Notes under the pieces: model-generated | Databases searched by the model: none | Seen by the model: the letters and a program-made list of their open reading frames with translations, nothing else | Told to the model about the DNA's origin: nothing | Made by a program: the position numbers and the translations under genes | Shown here: piece after piece, positions 7,041 to 15,833 of the stretch | Position numbering within the stretch: position 1 is the first letter of the stretch | Layout of the letters: the number at the start of each line of letters is the position of its first letter | Source of the DNA: a virus | Reading direction: 5' to 3' (one strand) | DNA: 21,132 nt | Virus record (IMG/VR): IMGVR_UViG_3300036985_007737 | Span: 1-21,132 of that record

Positions 7041-10000
7041 GCGGCGGCGGTAAGAGCAGCACAAGTACCTCATCGGTATCTATACCGCCGGAAGTTCTCG
7101 CCCGGTATAATGCGGTCAATACGCGGGCTGAAACAGTCGCTCAGACACCGTTTACGCCATACGGCGGGCAATTTGTTGCTCCTCTTACCGGCACCCAGCA
7201 AGCAGGTATTGCCAATGTCAGTCAAGCCGCTGGTATGGCTCAGCCCTATTATCAGGGCGCCAGCACTGCGTTGCTTGGCGGCGCGGCGCAGGCGCAGCCT
7301 TATTATCAAGGGGCCACGCAAAGCCTTTATGGTGGTCAGGCGGCGGCGGCGCCGTTCCAGGCTGCGGCTGCCCAGAACATTGCTGGCGCCCAGGCTGGCG
7401 CGCAGCCTTATCAGGCCTTGGCCACCGGGTATGGCTTGGCTGGTGCGCGGCAGGTAGCGCCGGGCGGCTTGAATGTCGGGGCGTATATGTCGCCCTACAC
7501 TGAAGCTGTGGCGCAGCCGACCTATCAGGCTTTGCGGCAGCAGCAGCAGCAAGAACAGCAGAAGATCATTGGGGATCAAATTCGCAGCGGCGCCTTTGGT
7601 GGTGATCGCGGCAAGATCGCCCAGGCCAATTTGGCGCAGCAGCAGAACCTTGCCACGGCCCAGGCGCTTGGGAACATCTATCAGCAGGGCTATGGGCAGG
7701 CGCTTGGCGCTGCCCAGCAGCAGCAGGGCGTGTCGTTGCAGGCTGAGCAGGCCAACCGGCAGGCGCAGCAGCAGGCGGCGCAGCAGTTCCTCGGCATTGG
7801 TCAGCAGGGCTTTGGCCAGGGCATGACGGCTGCCCAGCAGCAGGCAGCGCTGGGACAGCAGCTTTATGGCCAGGGGGCGCAGACGGCGCAGCAGGCTGCG
7901 GCTCTCGGCCAGGGCTTGTATGGCATTGGGGCTGGTGTCAGCCAGGGGCTTGCCGGGCTTGGTACTGGCGCGCAGCAGGCTGCCTTGCAGGGCGGTCAGG
8001 CGCAGCTTGCGGCTGGCACTGTCGAGCAGCAGACGCAGCAGGCGCAGAACCAAGCGCTTTACAATCAGTTTCTGCAACAGCAGGGCTATCCGTTCCAAGT
8101 GGCGCAGTTCCTGGCGAACATCGCCATGGGTACGGGTGCGCTGTCTGGTTCGACCACGACGACCACGCAGCCTTCTTCGTTCTTCTCGGATGAGCGTTTG
8201 AAGGAAGATGTGGAACCGATTGGTAAGACCTTTGATGGTCAGCAGATCGTGCGGTTTAAGTACAAGGGCGAGCCCGGCACCCGGATCGGCCTTGTGGCTC
8301 AGGATGTGGAAAAGCGGCATCCCGAGGCCGTGGGGCTGGCTGGTGGCTACAAGACTGTGGACTATGACAAGGCCACTGATGAGGCTGCTGCACGGGCTCC
8401 GCACAAGGCTTACGGCGGTGGTTTGAGCCCCTGGGAAGGTGGCTCAATGGGCGGCAGCGTGTTCCGTGAGGATGCTGGCGCTGGGTTTGCTGCCGGTGGT
8501 GCGCCGGGTGATGATATTTTAGCGCAAATCAATCAGTTGGTGAATGCGCATCAAGGCATGTATCCTTATGGGAAAACGGGGCTTTACGGCGCAAGCAGCG
8601 GTAAGTCCGGCCCATATGGTAGCAGCTTGATGCAGTCACAGCCGCGTCAATTGATGATGGCAAGCCCGCATAGGTTGCCTGAACCACAAGGCGTAAAATT
8701 TCTTGAAAATGTGGGGCGTGTTGGAAGTGCGGTAGAAACCGGGTCCAAGGGCGCAAGCTTTTTGGGGCGTCAAGCATCACTTTCTCCTGAATATCAAGCG
8801 CAGGGTCCATCACCTTCTGGCGCTCCTATTTCTGAACCCCGTACTGCTGCTGATTATCTTGATCTTGCTAGGCGCCGCGCACTTTCTTCCTCGCCCGAAC
8901 CGTCCTCCAATCTTCCTTTGCCCTCTGATCCTAATGCCGCTTATGGTTTAATGCCAGCAACAGCCGCTCATGGCGGCGCCATTCGTTCTGGCCTTGCGGC
9001 TGGCGGGTTGCCTTACAGTCAAGCTGAAGACGAATACGTCCCTGAAGATATTTCCAAGCCAATACAAACGCCAAAGCTGCAAACTGCATCTACCGGCCCG
9101 ATGAAAGATCAAGGCGCCGAAGATGCCAAAATGGCTATGGACATAGCAAAATTGGCCATGATGGCCGCCGCTTCAGATCGTCGTTTGAAGGACAACATTG
9201 AACCGATTGGCAAACTGTTTGATGGGCAAAAGGTCTATCGATACAATCTCAAGGGTGACGATGAAAAGCGTATTGGCTTGATGGCGCAGGAAGTTGAAAA
9301 GCGTTATCCTGATGCTGTTGGGCTTGCACCGCGCCATGGCTATCAGGCTGGCGGCGAACCTACAGTTCCTGAAGAATGGCGTAGCCATATCTCTGAAGCT
9401 TCGCGCCGTTTTGGTGTGCCAGAGCATATTCTGACGGCTGTGGCTCGTCAGGAAAGTCAGTTTGGTCGTGCCGCTCCCGACAATCCCATGCAAATCATTG
9501 AAAGCACAGCGCGTAATCCCGGCTTTGGGTTATCGCCAATTGCTTTGGAAGATCGTGCGCGGCCAGAAGCTTTTATTCCTTTTTCTGCCCAGTACATCGC
9601 TGCGCGTAATCCAAATGTGAATTGGGAAGATCGTCCCGCTGCGGCGCGGGCTTTGGCTGCCACATATAATGCGGGCGGCGATCCGAATTATGCCTACAAT
9701 GTCGGGCGTTATATCCCCGGCATGTCTGCTGAAGATCTTGCCGCTCTTCGGGTGAACACTCAAAATCAAGGTTTGGGTGGTGCTGAACCTCAACCCCAGT
9801 CAGGAGGATTGGGTCAAGCTCGGCCAGAGTCAGTCCCGATCCTTCAGGGGCTTGGTGCGCGACGCGAACCTGAGAAAAAAGACTTCATGCAGCGTAATCA
9901 GGATTGGATTGTACCGCTTCTCACTGGTCTTGGCACCATGGCGTCTTCACCAAGCCGTTATCTTGGCTCTGCAATTTTGCAAGGTATTGGAGGCGGTGCG

Positions 10001-11470
10001 CTTCAGTATGCTGGCATGCAGGAGCGCGGTGAAGGTCAAGCCATTCAGCGTGAGCAGGTTGATGTTTCCCGTCTGCGCGAAATTAATCAAGCGATGCAGA
10101 CGCAAGAGCAGATGCGTCAGAGGTTGCTTGAGTCGTTTGGCCCACGGCTTGAAGGCAATCAATATCTCAATCCGTATAGTGGCGAATTGGTTTCAGCACA
10201 GCAGCGTATGGCCATCGTGAATTCCATGATGTCCAACATGGCTCGGCAGATGGGTCTGCCAGCTATGACTGGGGCTGAAGCTGCTGGTGGTCTGCCGCCC
10301 GGTCAGCGCCCCGGCGAAGCACCGCAGCAGCCGCCCTCTGGCGCTCCTGCACCGCCTTCCGGCGCGGCGCCTGGGGCTGCTGGCTCATCTGGGCTTGTAA
10401 CGCCAGCCACGGGCGCTGAGCGGCCAGCGCCGCCTGATGCGTCTGTTGTTGGCGCTGGCCGCAGCCCTGATTACAGCACAGCCTTCACTGTAGATACTTC
10501 TTCTCTGCGTGGGCAAAATAACCCCGACACGCTTGAGCAAGAGGCGAATGCATTATTTAATCAGTCTCGGGTTGTTATGGGGCAAGGACTTGCATCAAAC
10601 GCTCAGCTTTATCAGGAGCAAGCCAAAGAAAAGCTTGCTCGCGCTGATGCTATTCGCAATGGCACATTGCCTGTTCGCGATGTGAATGGTCAACTTTTTC
10701 GTGGTTTTGCTCAAGCATCTCGTGACCGTACACGGTTTGAGGAAGAACAAAAGAAAGTTGAAGAAGCTTATGCGGCGCATGCAAGTGAAGGTGTTCGCGT
10801 ACAAAACACCTTAGAAGGCATGGCCAGGACGTATCAAAGCGGCGCCGAATTGGGCGCCGCTTCCAATCCTTTAGCTATGGCGGCAGGTCTCGTTCAAACC
10901 GCCCTTGGGCCGCAAAATACGCCAGAGGCGATGAACCGCTTCCTGCAAGCCGTTCAAACGTCAAACAAAGAAGCCATCATGTTGGCGTTTAATAACCTTC
11001 GGAACACTGGCATGAGCCGTGGTACCAACATGGCGTTGCAGGAAATGTTGGCTATGGTTCCAGGGCCTGAAATGACCTCTTCTGCAAGATATAGTATTTT
11101 GACCAGAGCTATGGGTGAAATAGCCAGGGATAATGCTTTCTATGAAGCGGCTATGCAGCGTGATCCGCGTGAATCAATTGGTGCTTTCCAGGCGCGTTGG
11201 AATTCACAACCTGAGAATTCACTTGATCGTTTCACACAAAACGTCAGAAGCAGGACTGTTGGCTTTACCGGCATGACACCAAATGATGTTCGCCAGCTTG
11301 GCGCAGCATCTGCCGCCGTTCCACCAAACCTACAAGGCAGGCAGGGCTTGGAATATGATCGTACCACGGGAATATTCAGGGCTCCGTCAGGACAAGATGC
11401 TGAAGGGCGCCCGGTTTTTGAATACTTCAATATTGCTGGTCGGCCATCGCAAGCACCAGGGAGGCCATAA
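7037..11470 (+). CDS. Giant ejection-type virion protein with two S74-like modules and a lytic transglycosylase domain
   Basis: A 1477-aa multidomain protein. Residues 1-370 are Gln/Ala/Gly-rich, starting with about four 18-20-aa repeats around AQPYYQGA. A first S74-like module starts at Ser384 (SDERLKEDVEPIG, RIGLVAQDVEKRHPEAVG, YKTVDYDKAT). Residues 460-700 are a low-complexity linker with GG motifs. A second, shorter S74-like module starts at Ser713 (SDRRLKDNIEPIG, RIGLMAQEVEKRYPDAVG). Residues 774-895 resemble a soluble lytic transglycosylase: catalytic Glu806 in AVARQESQFG, NPMQI, ALAATYNAGGDPNYAYNVGR. Residues 1100-1477 are mostly helical, like DNA-transfer proteins. It would cut peptidoglycan locally during genome entry. 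It starts by ATGA overlap and ends TAATG into the second ejection gene. Confidence 0.75.
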   Translation: MSGGGKSSTSTSSVSIPPEVLARYNAVNTRAETVAQTPFTPYGGQFVAPLTGTQQAGIANVSQAAGMAQPYYQGASTALLGGAAQAQPYYQGATQSLYGGQAAAAPFQAAAAQNIAGAQAGAQPYQALATGYGLAGARQVAPGGLNVGAYMSPYTEAVAQPTYQALRQQQQQEQQKIIGDQIRSGAFGGDRGKIAQANLAQQQNLATAQALGNIYQQGYGQALGAAQQQQGVSLQAEQANRQAQQQAAQQFLGIGQQGFGQGMTAAQQQAALGQQLYGQGAQTAQQAAALGQGLYGIGAGVSQGLAGLGTGAQQAALQGGQAQLAAGTVEQQTQQAQNQALYNQFLQQQGYPFQVAQFLANIAMGTGALSGSTTTTTQPSSFFSDERLKEDVEPIGKTFDGQQIVRFKYKGEPGTRIGLVAQDVEKRHPEAVGLAGGYKTVDYDKATDEAAARAPHKAYGGGLSPWEGGSMGGSVFREDAGAGFAAGGAPGDDILAQINQLVNAHQGMYPYGKTGLYGASSGKSGPYGSSLMQSQPRQLMMASPHRLPEPQGVKFLENVGRVGSAVETGSKGASFLGRQASLSPEYQAQGPSPSGAPISEPRTAADYLDLARRRALSSSPEPSSNLPLPSDPNAAYGLMPATAAHGGAIRSGLAAGGLPYSQAEDEYVPEDISKPIQTPKLQTASTGPMKDQGAEDAKMAMDIAKLAMMAAASDRRLKDNIEPIGKLFDGQKVYRYNLKGDDEKRIGLMAQEVEKRYPDAVGLAPRHGYQAGGEPTVPEEWRSHISEASRRFGVPEHILTAVARQESQFGRAAPDNPMQIIESTARNPGFGLSPIALEDRARPEAFIPFSAQYIAARNPNVNWEDRPAAARALAATYNAGGDPNYAYNVGRYIPGMSAEDLAALRVNTQNQGLGGAEPQPQSGGLGQARPESVPILQGLGARREPEKKDFMQRNQDWIVPLLTGLGTMASSPSRYLGSAILQGIGGGALQYAGMQERGEGQAIQREQVDVSRLREINQAMQTQEQMRQRLLESFGPRLEGNQYLNPYSGELVSAQQRMAIVNSMMSNMARQMGLPAMTGAEAAGGLPPGQRPGEAPQQPPSGAPAPPSGAAPGAAGSSGLVTPATGAERPAPPDASVVGAGRSPDYSTAFTVDTSSLRGQNNPDTLEQEANALFNQSRVVMGQGLASNAQLYQEQAKEKLARADAIRNGTLPVRDVNGQLFRGFAQASRDRTRFEEEQKKVEEAYAAHASEGVRVQNTLEGMARTYQSGAELGAASNPLAMAAGLVQTALGPQNTPEAMNRFLQAVQTSNKEAIMLAFNNLRNTGMSRGTNMALQEMLAMVPGPEMTSSARYSILTRAMGEIARDNAFYEAAMQRDPRESIGAFQARWNSQPENSLDRFTQNVRSRTVGFTGMTPNDVRQLGAASAAVPPNLQGRQGLEYDRTTGIFRAPSGQDAEGRPVFEYFNIAGRPSQAPGRP

Positions 11471-13854
11471 TGGCTTTTGAACCTGTTCCGGAAGGTGGTG
11501 TTTTTCGCTATGGAACACCTCTGCGCCCTATGGAAGAGGGGCAAACATTTGCCCCTGCTCGCCCGCAGCTTGAGGTTCCTGCGCCGCAAGCTGAGCGCCC
11601 AGCAGTAACACCATCAACGCGTCCATCTTCACAGCCGCGCCCGGTTAGCGAGCCTGACCTATTTTCCACGGCTACGCTTGCTGATGTTGCCCGATCCCAA
11701 TTGGCTGGCACACAGCGCGGGTTAGTGGGGCTTCTGGGGCTTCCTGGTGACATTGGGCAGCTTACCGATGTCGCTGGGCCTATGGTGCGCTATTACGGCA
11801 GCCGGGCGCTGGGAACCTCTTCTGAGGAAGCGCAGCAGGTCTATGATCGTGCCATGGAAGCCCTGCGTCAGCGTCAGACACCGGAAGAACAGGCTGGGCG
11901 GCGGGGGCGCTTGCTTGGTATCAATTTTCCGACCAGCGCTTCAGTAATTGAAGGCGCATCTTTCATCCCCGGCATTACATATGAACCGAAAACGCGCGCT
12001 GGGCGCATAGCTCACACAGTTGGCGAATTCATGGGTAGCGCGCCCTTGGCTGAAGTGGCTGCTCCTATTCAAGCCGCGCGTGGTTTGACGACTGCTGGCC
12101 AAGCTGCTGCCCGTGTCGGGCGATCTGCCATTTCACCAGCTTCTGTTGTTGGGGGCTTGGGTAGCGGCGCTGCCGGTGAAATGATGTATGGTGAAGAGGG
12201 TGAAACTGGCGCACGTTTGGCTGGTGGCCTTGCTGGTACTGTTGCTGGTGGTAGCCTTGGCAGTATGGCTGCCCGTGGCGCTCGGGCGGTTGCTGGCTCT
12301 CCCGAAGCAGCGGCATTGGAGGCAGCGCGTCGCGGGCTTGGACAGAAAGGGCTGTCGCTTGATGAGGCAGCCCGGCTTGCTGAAGCTGGGCATGATGTTC
12401 GTCTGACCGATGTTGCTGGCATGAAGGCGCCGACACAGCGCGCTTTGGGGCGGCAAGTTGAATCAGAAGCCGCGCAAGATGTTGTTTCTGGATTGGCACA
12501 GCGAGCTTCTGTCAGTCGCGATAATGTGACCAATCAGATTGATAATATTTATGGATCGCGGATTGATCCGTTTGTGACTGCGCAAAATGCCTCTCAGGAA
12601 GCGCGCAAGATATTGGCGCCAGAATATGATCGTGTGTTTTCTTTACCTGCTGCGCAATCAATTTGGTCGCCTGAATTGGCTAACCTTACAAATACTGCGG
12701 CGGGTCGAAACGCTCTAACCACAGCTTTTGATAATCTGACCCATCTTAAAGGGACGCCTGTAAGCCTTGATCAATATTTGGCCAGGGATGCTGCTGGTAA
12801 CCTTGCTTTGCGTCCAGGCGCAACAGGTCTTCCTTTGGAAGTATGGGATCAGGTTAAGAAAAACCTGGATGCCCAAGTCAATAATTTATACAATTCGCCT
12901 ATCGCTCGTGATGCTGCTGCCGGTGCTGCTTTGAAGGCAGAGCGTGATCGCATGAAAGGCGTTTTGGATAATGCGGTTGGCGAATATGGTAAGCTTCGCG
13001 CTGAAGCACAGCGTTATATTTTGGGGAATAATGCGTTTGAAGCTGGCCAAAATCTTGTACAGCTTCTTTCTGGGCGTTCGCCAAAGGCGGCTCGTCAACT
13101 TTCAGAATTCAATTCAAAGGTTCCAAATTTTACAAAAAATGAACGCTCATTTTTAAGCCAAGGTGTTGCATCAAATATCAGCACACAGCCTAATGTGGCG
13201 GCGCGTATCTTTATGGCAAATGATGCCAGGGCTATGCGGGCGCTTGAAAATGCCCTTGGCCCCGAAGAATTCAATAAAATCCGTGATGTCATGACTGTTC
13301 ATGATCTCGCGATAAATATGCAGAAAATAACGCCTGTGCTTGCACGAGAAATGCCGAATTGGGGTGGTGCGCCGGTAGGCTATGTTCTCATGAACCTTGT
13401 TCAGCCTGGAATGTCGCTAGGTCATGCGGCGGCATCTGCGGTTGGATATGGTGCTGTGGCGGCCAGGAATGCGATCAAAGACCGTAATGCTGGGCGGCTT
13501 TTGGAATTAATCAACAGTAACGATCCAGCAGTATTGCGTCAGCTTGCTGAAGAAGCTTCGCGTAATCCAGAGCTTTCGCGCACCCTGGCAGGACTTGGGG
13601 CGACGATGCGGGCTGCTTATGCCACATATGGTCTTGAAGGCGGTCAGCAGCCAGCCCAGCGCTTTGCCGGTGGCCGCGTAGGCCGGGCATCAGGTGGCAG
13701 GCTGGTGCGCACTGATCATGCTGCCAGGGCTGCTTCGCTGATCAGGGCTGCGGAAGCCGCCAAGAAGGCGCATAATAGGACCACTGAGGATATCCTTGAG
13801 CAGCCGGATGAGGCTGTTGCCAAGGCGCTTTCCATCGCAAACAAAGCCATCTGA
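11470..13854 (+). CDS. Second ejection/DNA-transfer-type internal virion protein
   Basis: A 794-aa protein, unrecognised at family level. A Pro-rich N-terminus (residues 1-70) is followed by Ala/Gly-rich helical sequence with glycine-zipper-like stretches at about 220-270 (VVGGLGSGAAGEMMYG, LAGGLAGTVAGGSLGSMAAR) that could insert in membranes. A long helical body (300-640) and another weakly hydrophobic Ala/Gly segment (about 640-670) follow. It ends with a GGRVGRASGGRLVRTDHAAR linker and the motif AAEAAKKAHNRTTEDILEQP plus VAKALSIANKAI. A C-terminal LIRxxExAKKxxxxxTExxLxxxDxxVAKAL motif recurs at the ends of podophage internal proteins. Together with its position after the transglycosylase protein this suggests a P22 gp16/gp20-type role. 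Start overlaps the previous stop by 1 nt. Confidence 0.6.
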   Translation: MAFEPVPEGGVFRYGTPLRPMEEGQTFAPARPQLEVPAPQAERPAVTPSTRPSSQPRPVSEPDLFSTATLADVARSQLAGTQRGLVGLLGLPGDIGQLTDVAGPMVRYYGSRALGTSSEEAQQVYDRAMEALRQRQTPEEQAGRRGRLLGINFPTSASVIEGASFIPGITYEPKTRAGRIAHTVGEFMGSAPLAEVAAPIQAARGLTTAGQAAARVGRSAISPASVVGGLGSGAAGEMMYGEEGETGARLAGGLAGTVAGGSLGSMAARGARAVAGSPEAAALEAARRGLGQKGLSLDEAARLAEAGHDVRLTDVAGMKAPTQRALGRQVESEAAQDVVSGLAQRASVSRDNVTNQIDNIYGSRIDPFVTAQNASQEARKILAPEYDRVFSLPAAQSIWSPELANLTNTAAGRNALTTAFDNLTHLKGTPVSLDQYLARDAAGNLALRPGATGLPLEVWDQVKKNLDAQVNNLYNSPIARDAAAGAALKAERDRMKGVLDNAVGEYGKLRAEAQRYILGNNAFEAGQNLVQLLSGRSPKAARQLSEFNSKVPNFTKNERSFLSQGVASNISTQPNVAARIFMANDARAMRALENALGPEEFNKIRDVMTVHDLAINMQKITPVLAREMPNWGGAPVGYVLMNLVQPGMSLGHAAASAVGYGAVAARNAIKDRNAGRLLELINSNDPAVLRQLAEEASRNPELSRTLAGLGATMRAAYATYGLEGGQQPAQRFAGGRVGRASGGRLVRTDHAARAASLIRAAEAAKKAHNRTTEDILEQPDEAVAKALSIANKAI

Positions 13855-13866
13855 CCGGAGCGACAA

Positions 13867-14970
13867 ATGACCTCCACTTTCACGCCCAACAAGACTTTGG
13901 AATTGCCGGGGTTCAACGACTATGTGAATTCGTGGAATACCCCTGTTAATGCCGATTTCACGGCGATTGATACTGCGCTTGGGGGCGTTACCAACCTCAA
14001 TGTCACGGCGCTATCAGGTGATGTGACGCTATCGACTTCGCAGTATCGCCCGATTCAGATTATTATCAGCGGCACTCTCACGGCGAATGTCAGGTATTTG
14101 GTACCGGCAAGCGTGGGTGGCCAATGGACAGTCACTAACAGCACCACGGGCGCTTTTACGCTGACGATTGCTTCGGCTGCCGGTGGGTCAAACATTACGC
14201 TGCCAAGCGGCACGACGATTGTTTCCTGCGATGGCACAGCAGGCGGCATGAGGCTGTCGATCACCAATACGTCAAGCGTAGTGAATACTGTTTCCGGTGG
14301 CACTACGGGCCTGACGCCAGCCTCTGCCACCAGCGGCGCTGTTACCCTGGCGGGTACGCTTGCCGTGGCCAATGGCGGCACGGGGCTTACGACTGCGCCC
14401 ACCAATGGACAGGTTCCTATTGGCAACGGTACTGGCTATACGCTTTCTGCGATTACGGCTGGTGCGGGCATTACGATCACGAATGGCGCTGGCTCTATTA
14501 TTGTTACTGCTACTGCACAGCAACCTTTTGCGGCAGGTACAGTTATGGTTTTTGGGCAAACTTCAGCGCCAACTGGTTGGACAAAAATCACGGCCTACAA
14601 TAATGCTGCTTTGCGCATTGTTAATGGTGCGGCAAGCTCAGGCGGGTCGGTTGATTTTACCACGGCTTTTGCTTCGCAAGCTTTGTCAGGCTCCATCGGG
14701 AACACCACGGATACCGGCACTGTTGGCAGCACAACGCTTTCAACGGCTCAAATACCAAGTCATACTCATACTTATGACCAAATAGTTGGTAGCCCTTGTG
14801 GTGGTTTTACTGGCGGTGGAACAAGTATTATTACTTCAAATACTGGCGCAACAGGTGGTGGCGGCTCTCACAATCACTCATTGACTATGAATGCTCACAC
14901 ACATAGTTTCAGCGGGACCATCAATTTGGCTGTGAAATATGTAGATGTAATCTTCGCTTCAAAGGATTGA
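13867..14970 (+). CDS. Tail fibre with collar-type domain and HxH tip
   Basis: A 367-aa fibre. The N-terminus (KTLELPGFNDYVNSWNTPVN, then ADFTAIDTALGG) is a typical fibre-attachment head. A Thr/Gly-rich shaft contains VANGGTGLTTAPTNGQVPIG. From about residue 219 a tail-collar-like domain follows (FAAGTVMVFGQTSAPTGWTK), then a tip with SHTHTYDQ, SHNHS and HTHSFSG. In T4 gp37 tip such HxH motifs bind iron ions on the threefold axis, so a metal-stabilised trimer is likely here. GGAG lies 8 nt before ATG 13867. It has no S74 domain, unlike the two fibres at the window start, and is followed by two small fibre-associated genes. Confidence 0.8.
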   Translation: MTSTFTPNKTLELPGFNDYVNSWNTPVNADFTAIDTALGGVTNLNVTALSGDVTLSTSQYRPIQIIISGTLTANVRYLVPASVGGQWTVTNSTTGAFTLTIASAAGGSNITLPSGTTIVSCDGTAGGMRLSITNTSSVVNTVSGGTTGLTPASATSGAVTLAGTLAVANGGTGLTTAPTNGQVPIGNGTGYTLSAITAGAGITITNGAGSIIVTATAQQPFAAGTVMVFGQTSAPTGWTKITAYNNAALRIVNGAASSGGSVDFTTAFASQALSGSIGNTTDTGTVGSTTLSTAQIPSHTHTYDQIVGSPCGGFTGGGTSIITSNTGATGGGGSHNHSLTMNAHTHSFSGTINLAVKYVDVIFASKD

Positions 14971-14971
14971 T

Positions 14972-15277
14972 ATGATGAAGATTGAGCCAAAATCAAACTG
15001 TCCATTGAATAATTTTGAGCCATGTAAGCAGCTTGACTGCGCGTGGTTTATGCAGGTGCGTGGAACCAATCCAAACACCGGCAAGGAAGTGGATGAATGG
15101 GGCTGCGCCATATCTTGGTTGCCAATTCTCTTAATTGAGAACAGCCAGCAGCAGCGGCAAACCGGTGCTGCGATTGAGTCTTTTAGAAACGAAATGGTCA
15201 GGGCAAATGAAACCAGTCAACAGGTTTTATTGGCCACGGCTGCCATCGCACCGACTAAGCTAATCGGAGGCATCTGA
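14972..15277 (+). CDS. Cys-containing conserved phage protein
   Basis: A 101-aa protein: residues 6-50 hold PKSNCPLNNFEPCKQLDCAW, then FMQVRGTNPNTGKEVDEWGC and AISWLPILLIENSQQQRQTG. Four Cys (in NCPL, EPCK, LDCAW, WGCAI) are spaced so they could bind a metal. The LDCAWFxxVxGxNPNTGxxxDEWxCAxxWxPxLLIE block recurs in many phages beside tail-fibre genes; no function is known to me. ATG 14972 lies 1 nt after the fibre stop, with a second ATG at 14975. The stop overlaps the next start (TGATG), preceded by GGAGG. Confidence 0.65.
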   Translation: MMKIEPKSNCPLNNFEPCKQLDCAWFMQVRGTNPNTGKEVDEWGCAISWLPILLIENSQQQRQTGAAIESFRNEMVRANETSQQVLLATAAIAPTKLIGGI

Positions 15278-15564
15278 TGAAATTCACCCTTATCGTTCCT
15301 GATGCGACTATGGCTATTGATGGAGTGGGATATCAAATTGATGTTTCTGCTGCATCTTCAGGGCTTCATGCTGTGCAATGGTATGACACTTGGGGCGAAG
15401 AAGAATGGGCAGATGATCGCGGGCGTATAGTTCGCAATCAGGAAATCTCTTCGTGCGCTCCATATCAATGGGCAATTGATTTGTGGACGCAAGCTGAACA
15501 AGCCGCTCAACAGCCGCCACCTCAAACGCTGCCTGGGGATGGAACCGGGCCAACGGTGATCTGA
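15277..15564 (+). CDS. Fibre-associated conserved phage protein
   Basis: A 95-aa protein: MKFTLIVPDATMAIDGVGYQ, LHAVQWYDTWGEEEWADDRG, APYQWAIDLWTQAEQAA, then a Pro-rich tail. Short proteins with the MKFTLIVPDxxVxIDGxGY...HAVQWY pattern regularly follow fibre genes and may cap or chaperone the fibre, but I know of no experimental role. TGATG overlaps join it to both neighbours, so translation is probably coupled. Confidence 0.65.
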   Translation: MKFTLIVPDATMAIDGVGYQIDVSAASSGLHAVQWYDTWGEEEWADDRGRIVRNQEISSCAPYQWAIDLWTQAEQAAQQPPPQTLPGDGTGPTVI

Positions 15565-15830
15565 TGTTGCAGACCAGAGTCATTACGCTTGGTAAGCTAT
15601 CAGGGGCCATCTATGACTTCCCCGAAGTGGGCGACACGTTACCCATGCACTCGCATGGACATGCTGACGTTCATATCACTGTCGTGGCTCGTGGTTCGTT
15701 CAAGGCGCATGGTAACGGGTGGGAGCGCGTTCTCAAGAACGGCGATGTCGCTGACTGGAGCCCCAATGACCCGCACGAATTCATCGCGCTTGAAGCGGAT
15801 TCACGCATTGTGAACATCATAAAGGGCTGA
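15564..15830 (+). CDS. Small cupin-domain protein
   Basis: An 88-aa single-domain cupin. The metal-site signature is visible: PMHSHGHADVHITVVARGSF (several His with a downstream Gly strand) and the second cupin motif DVADWSPNDPHEFIALEADS. Cupins this small are common in phages near the tail-fibre/endolysin junction; the role (metal or sugar binding, or virion part) is unknown. The start overlaps the preceding stop in TGATG and the endolysin starts 3 nt after its stop. Confidence 0.75.
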   Translation: MLQTRVITLGKLSGAIYDFPEVGDTLPMHSHGHADVHITVVARGSFKAHGNGWERVLKNGDVADWSPNDPHEFIALEADSRIVNIIKG

Positions 15831-15833
15831 CCC

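Noticed and set aside
7070-8404. 444-aa minus-strand open frame
   Set aside because: Lies opposite the Gln/Ala-rich part of the ejection gene; the Leu/Arg-rich translation is the usual shadow of CAG/GCG-rich coding DNA, with no domain.
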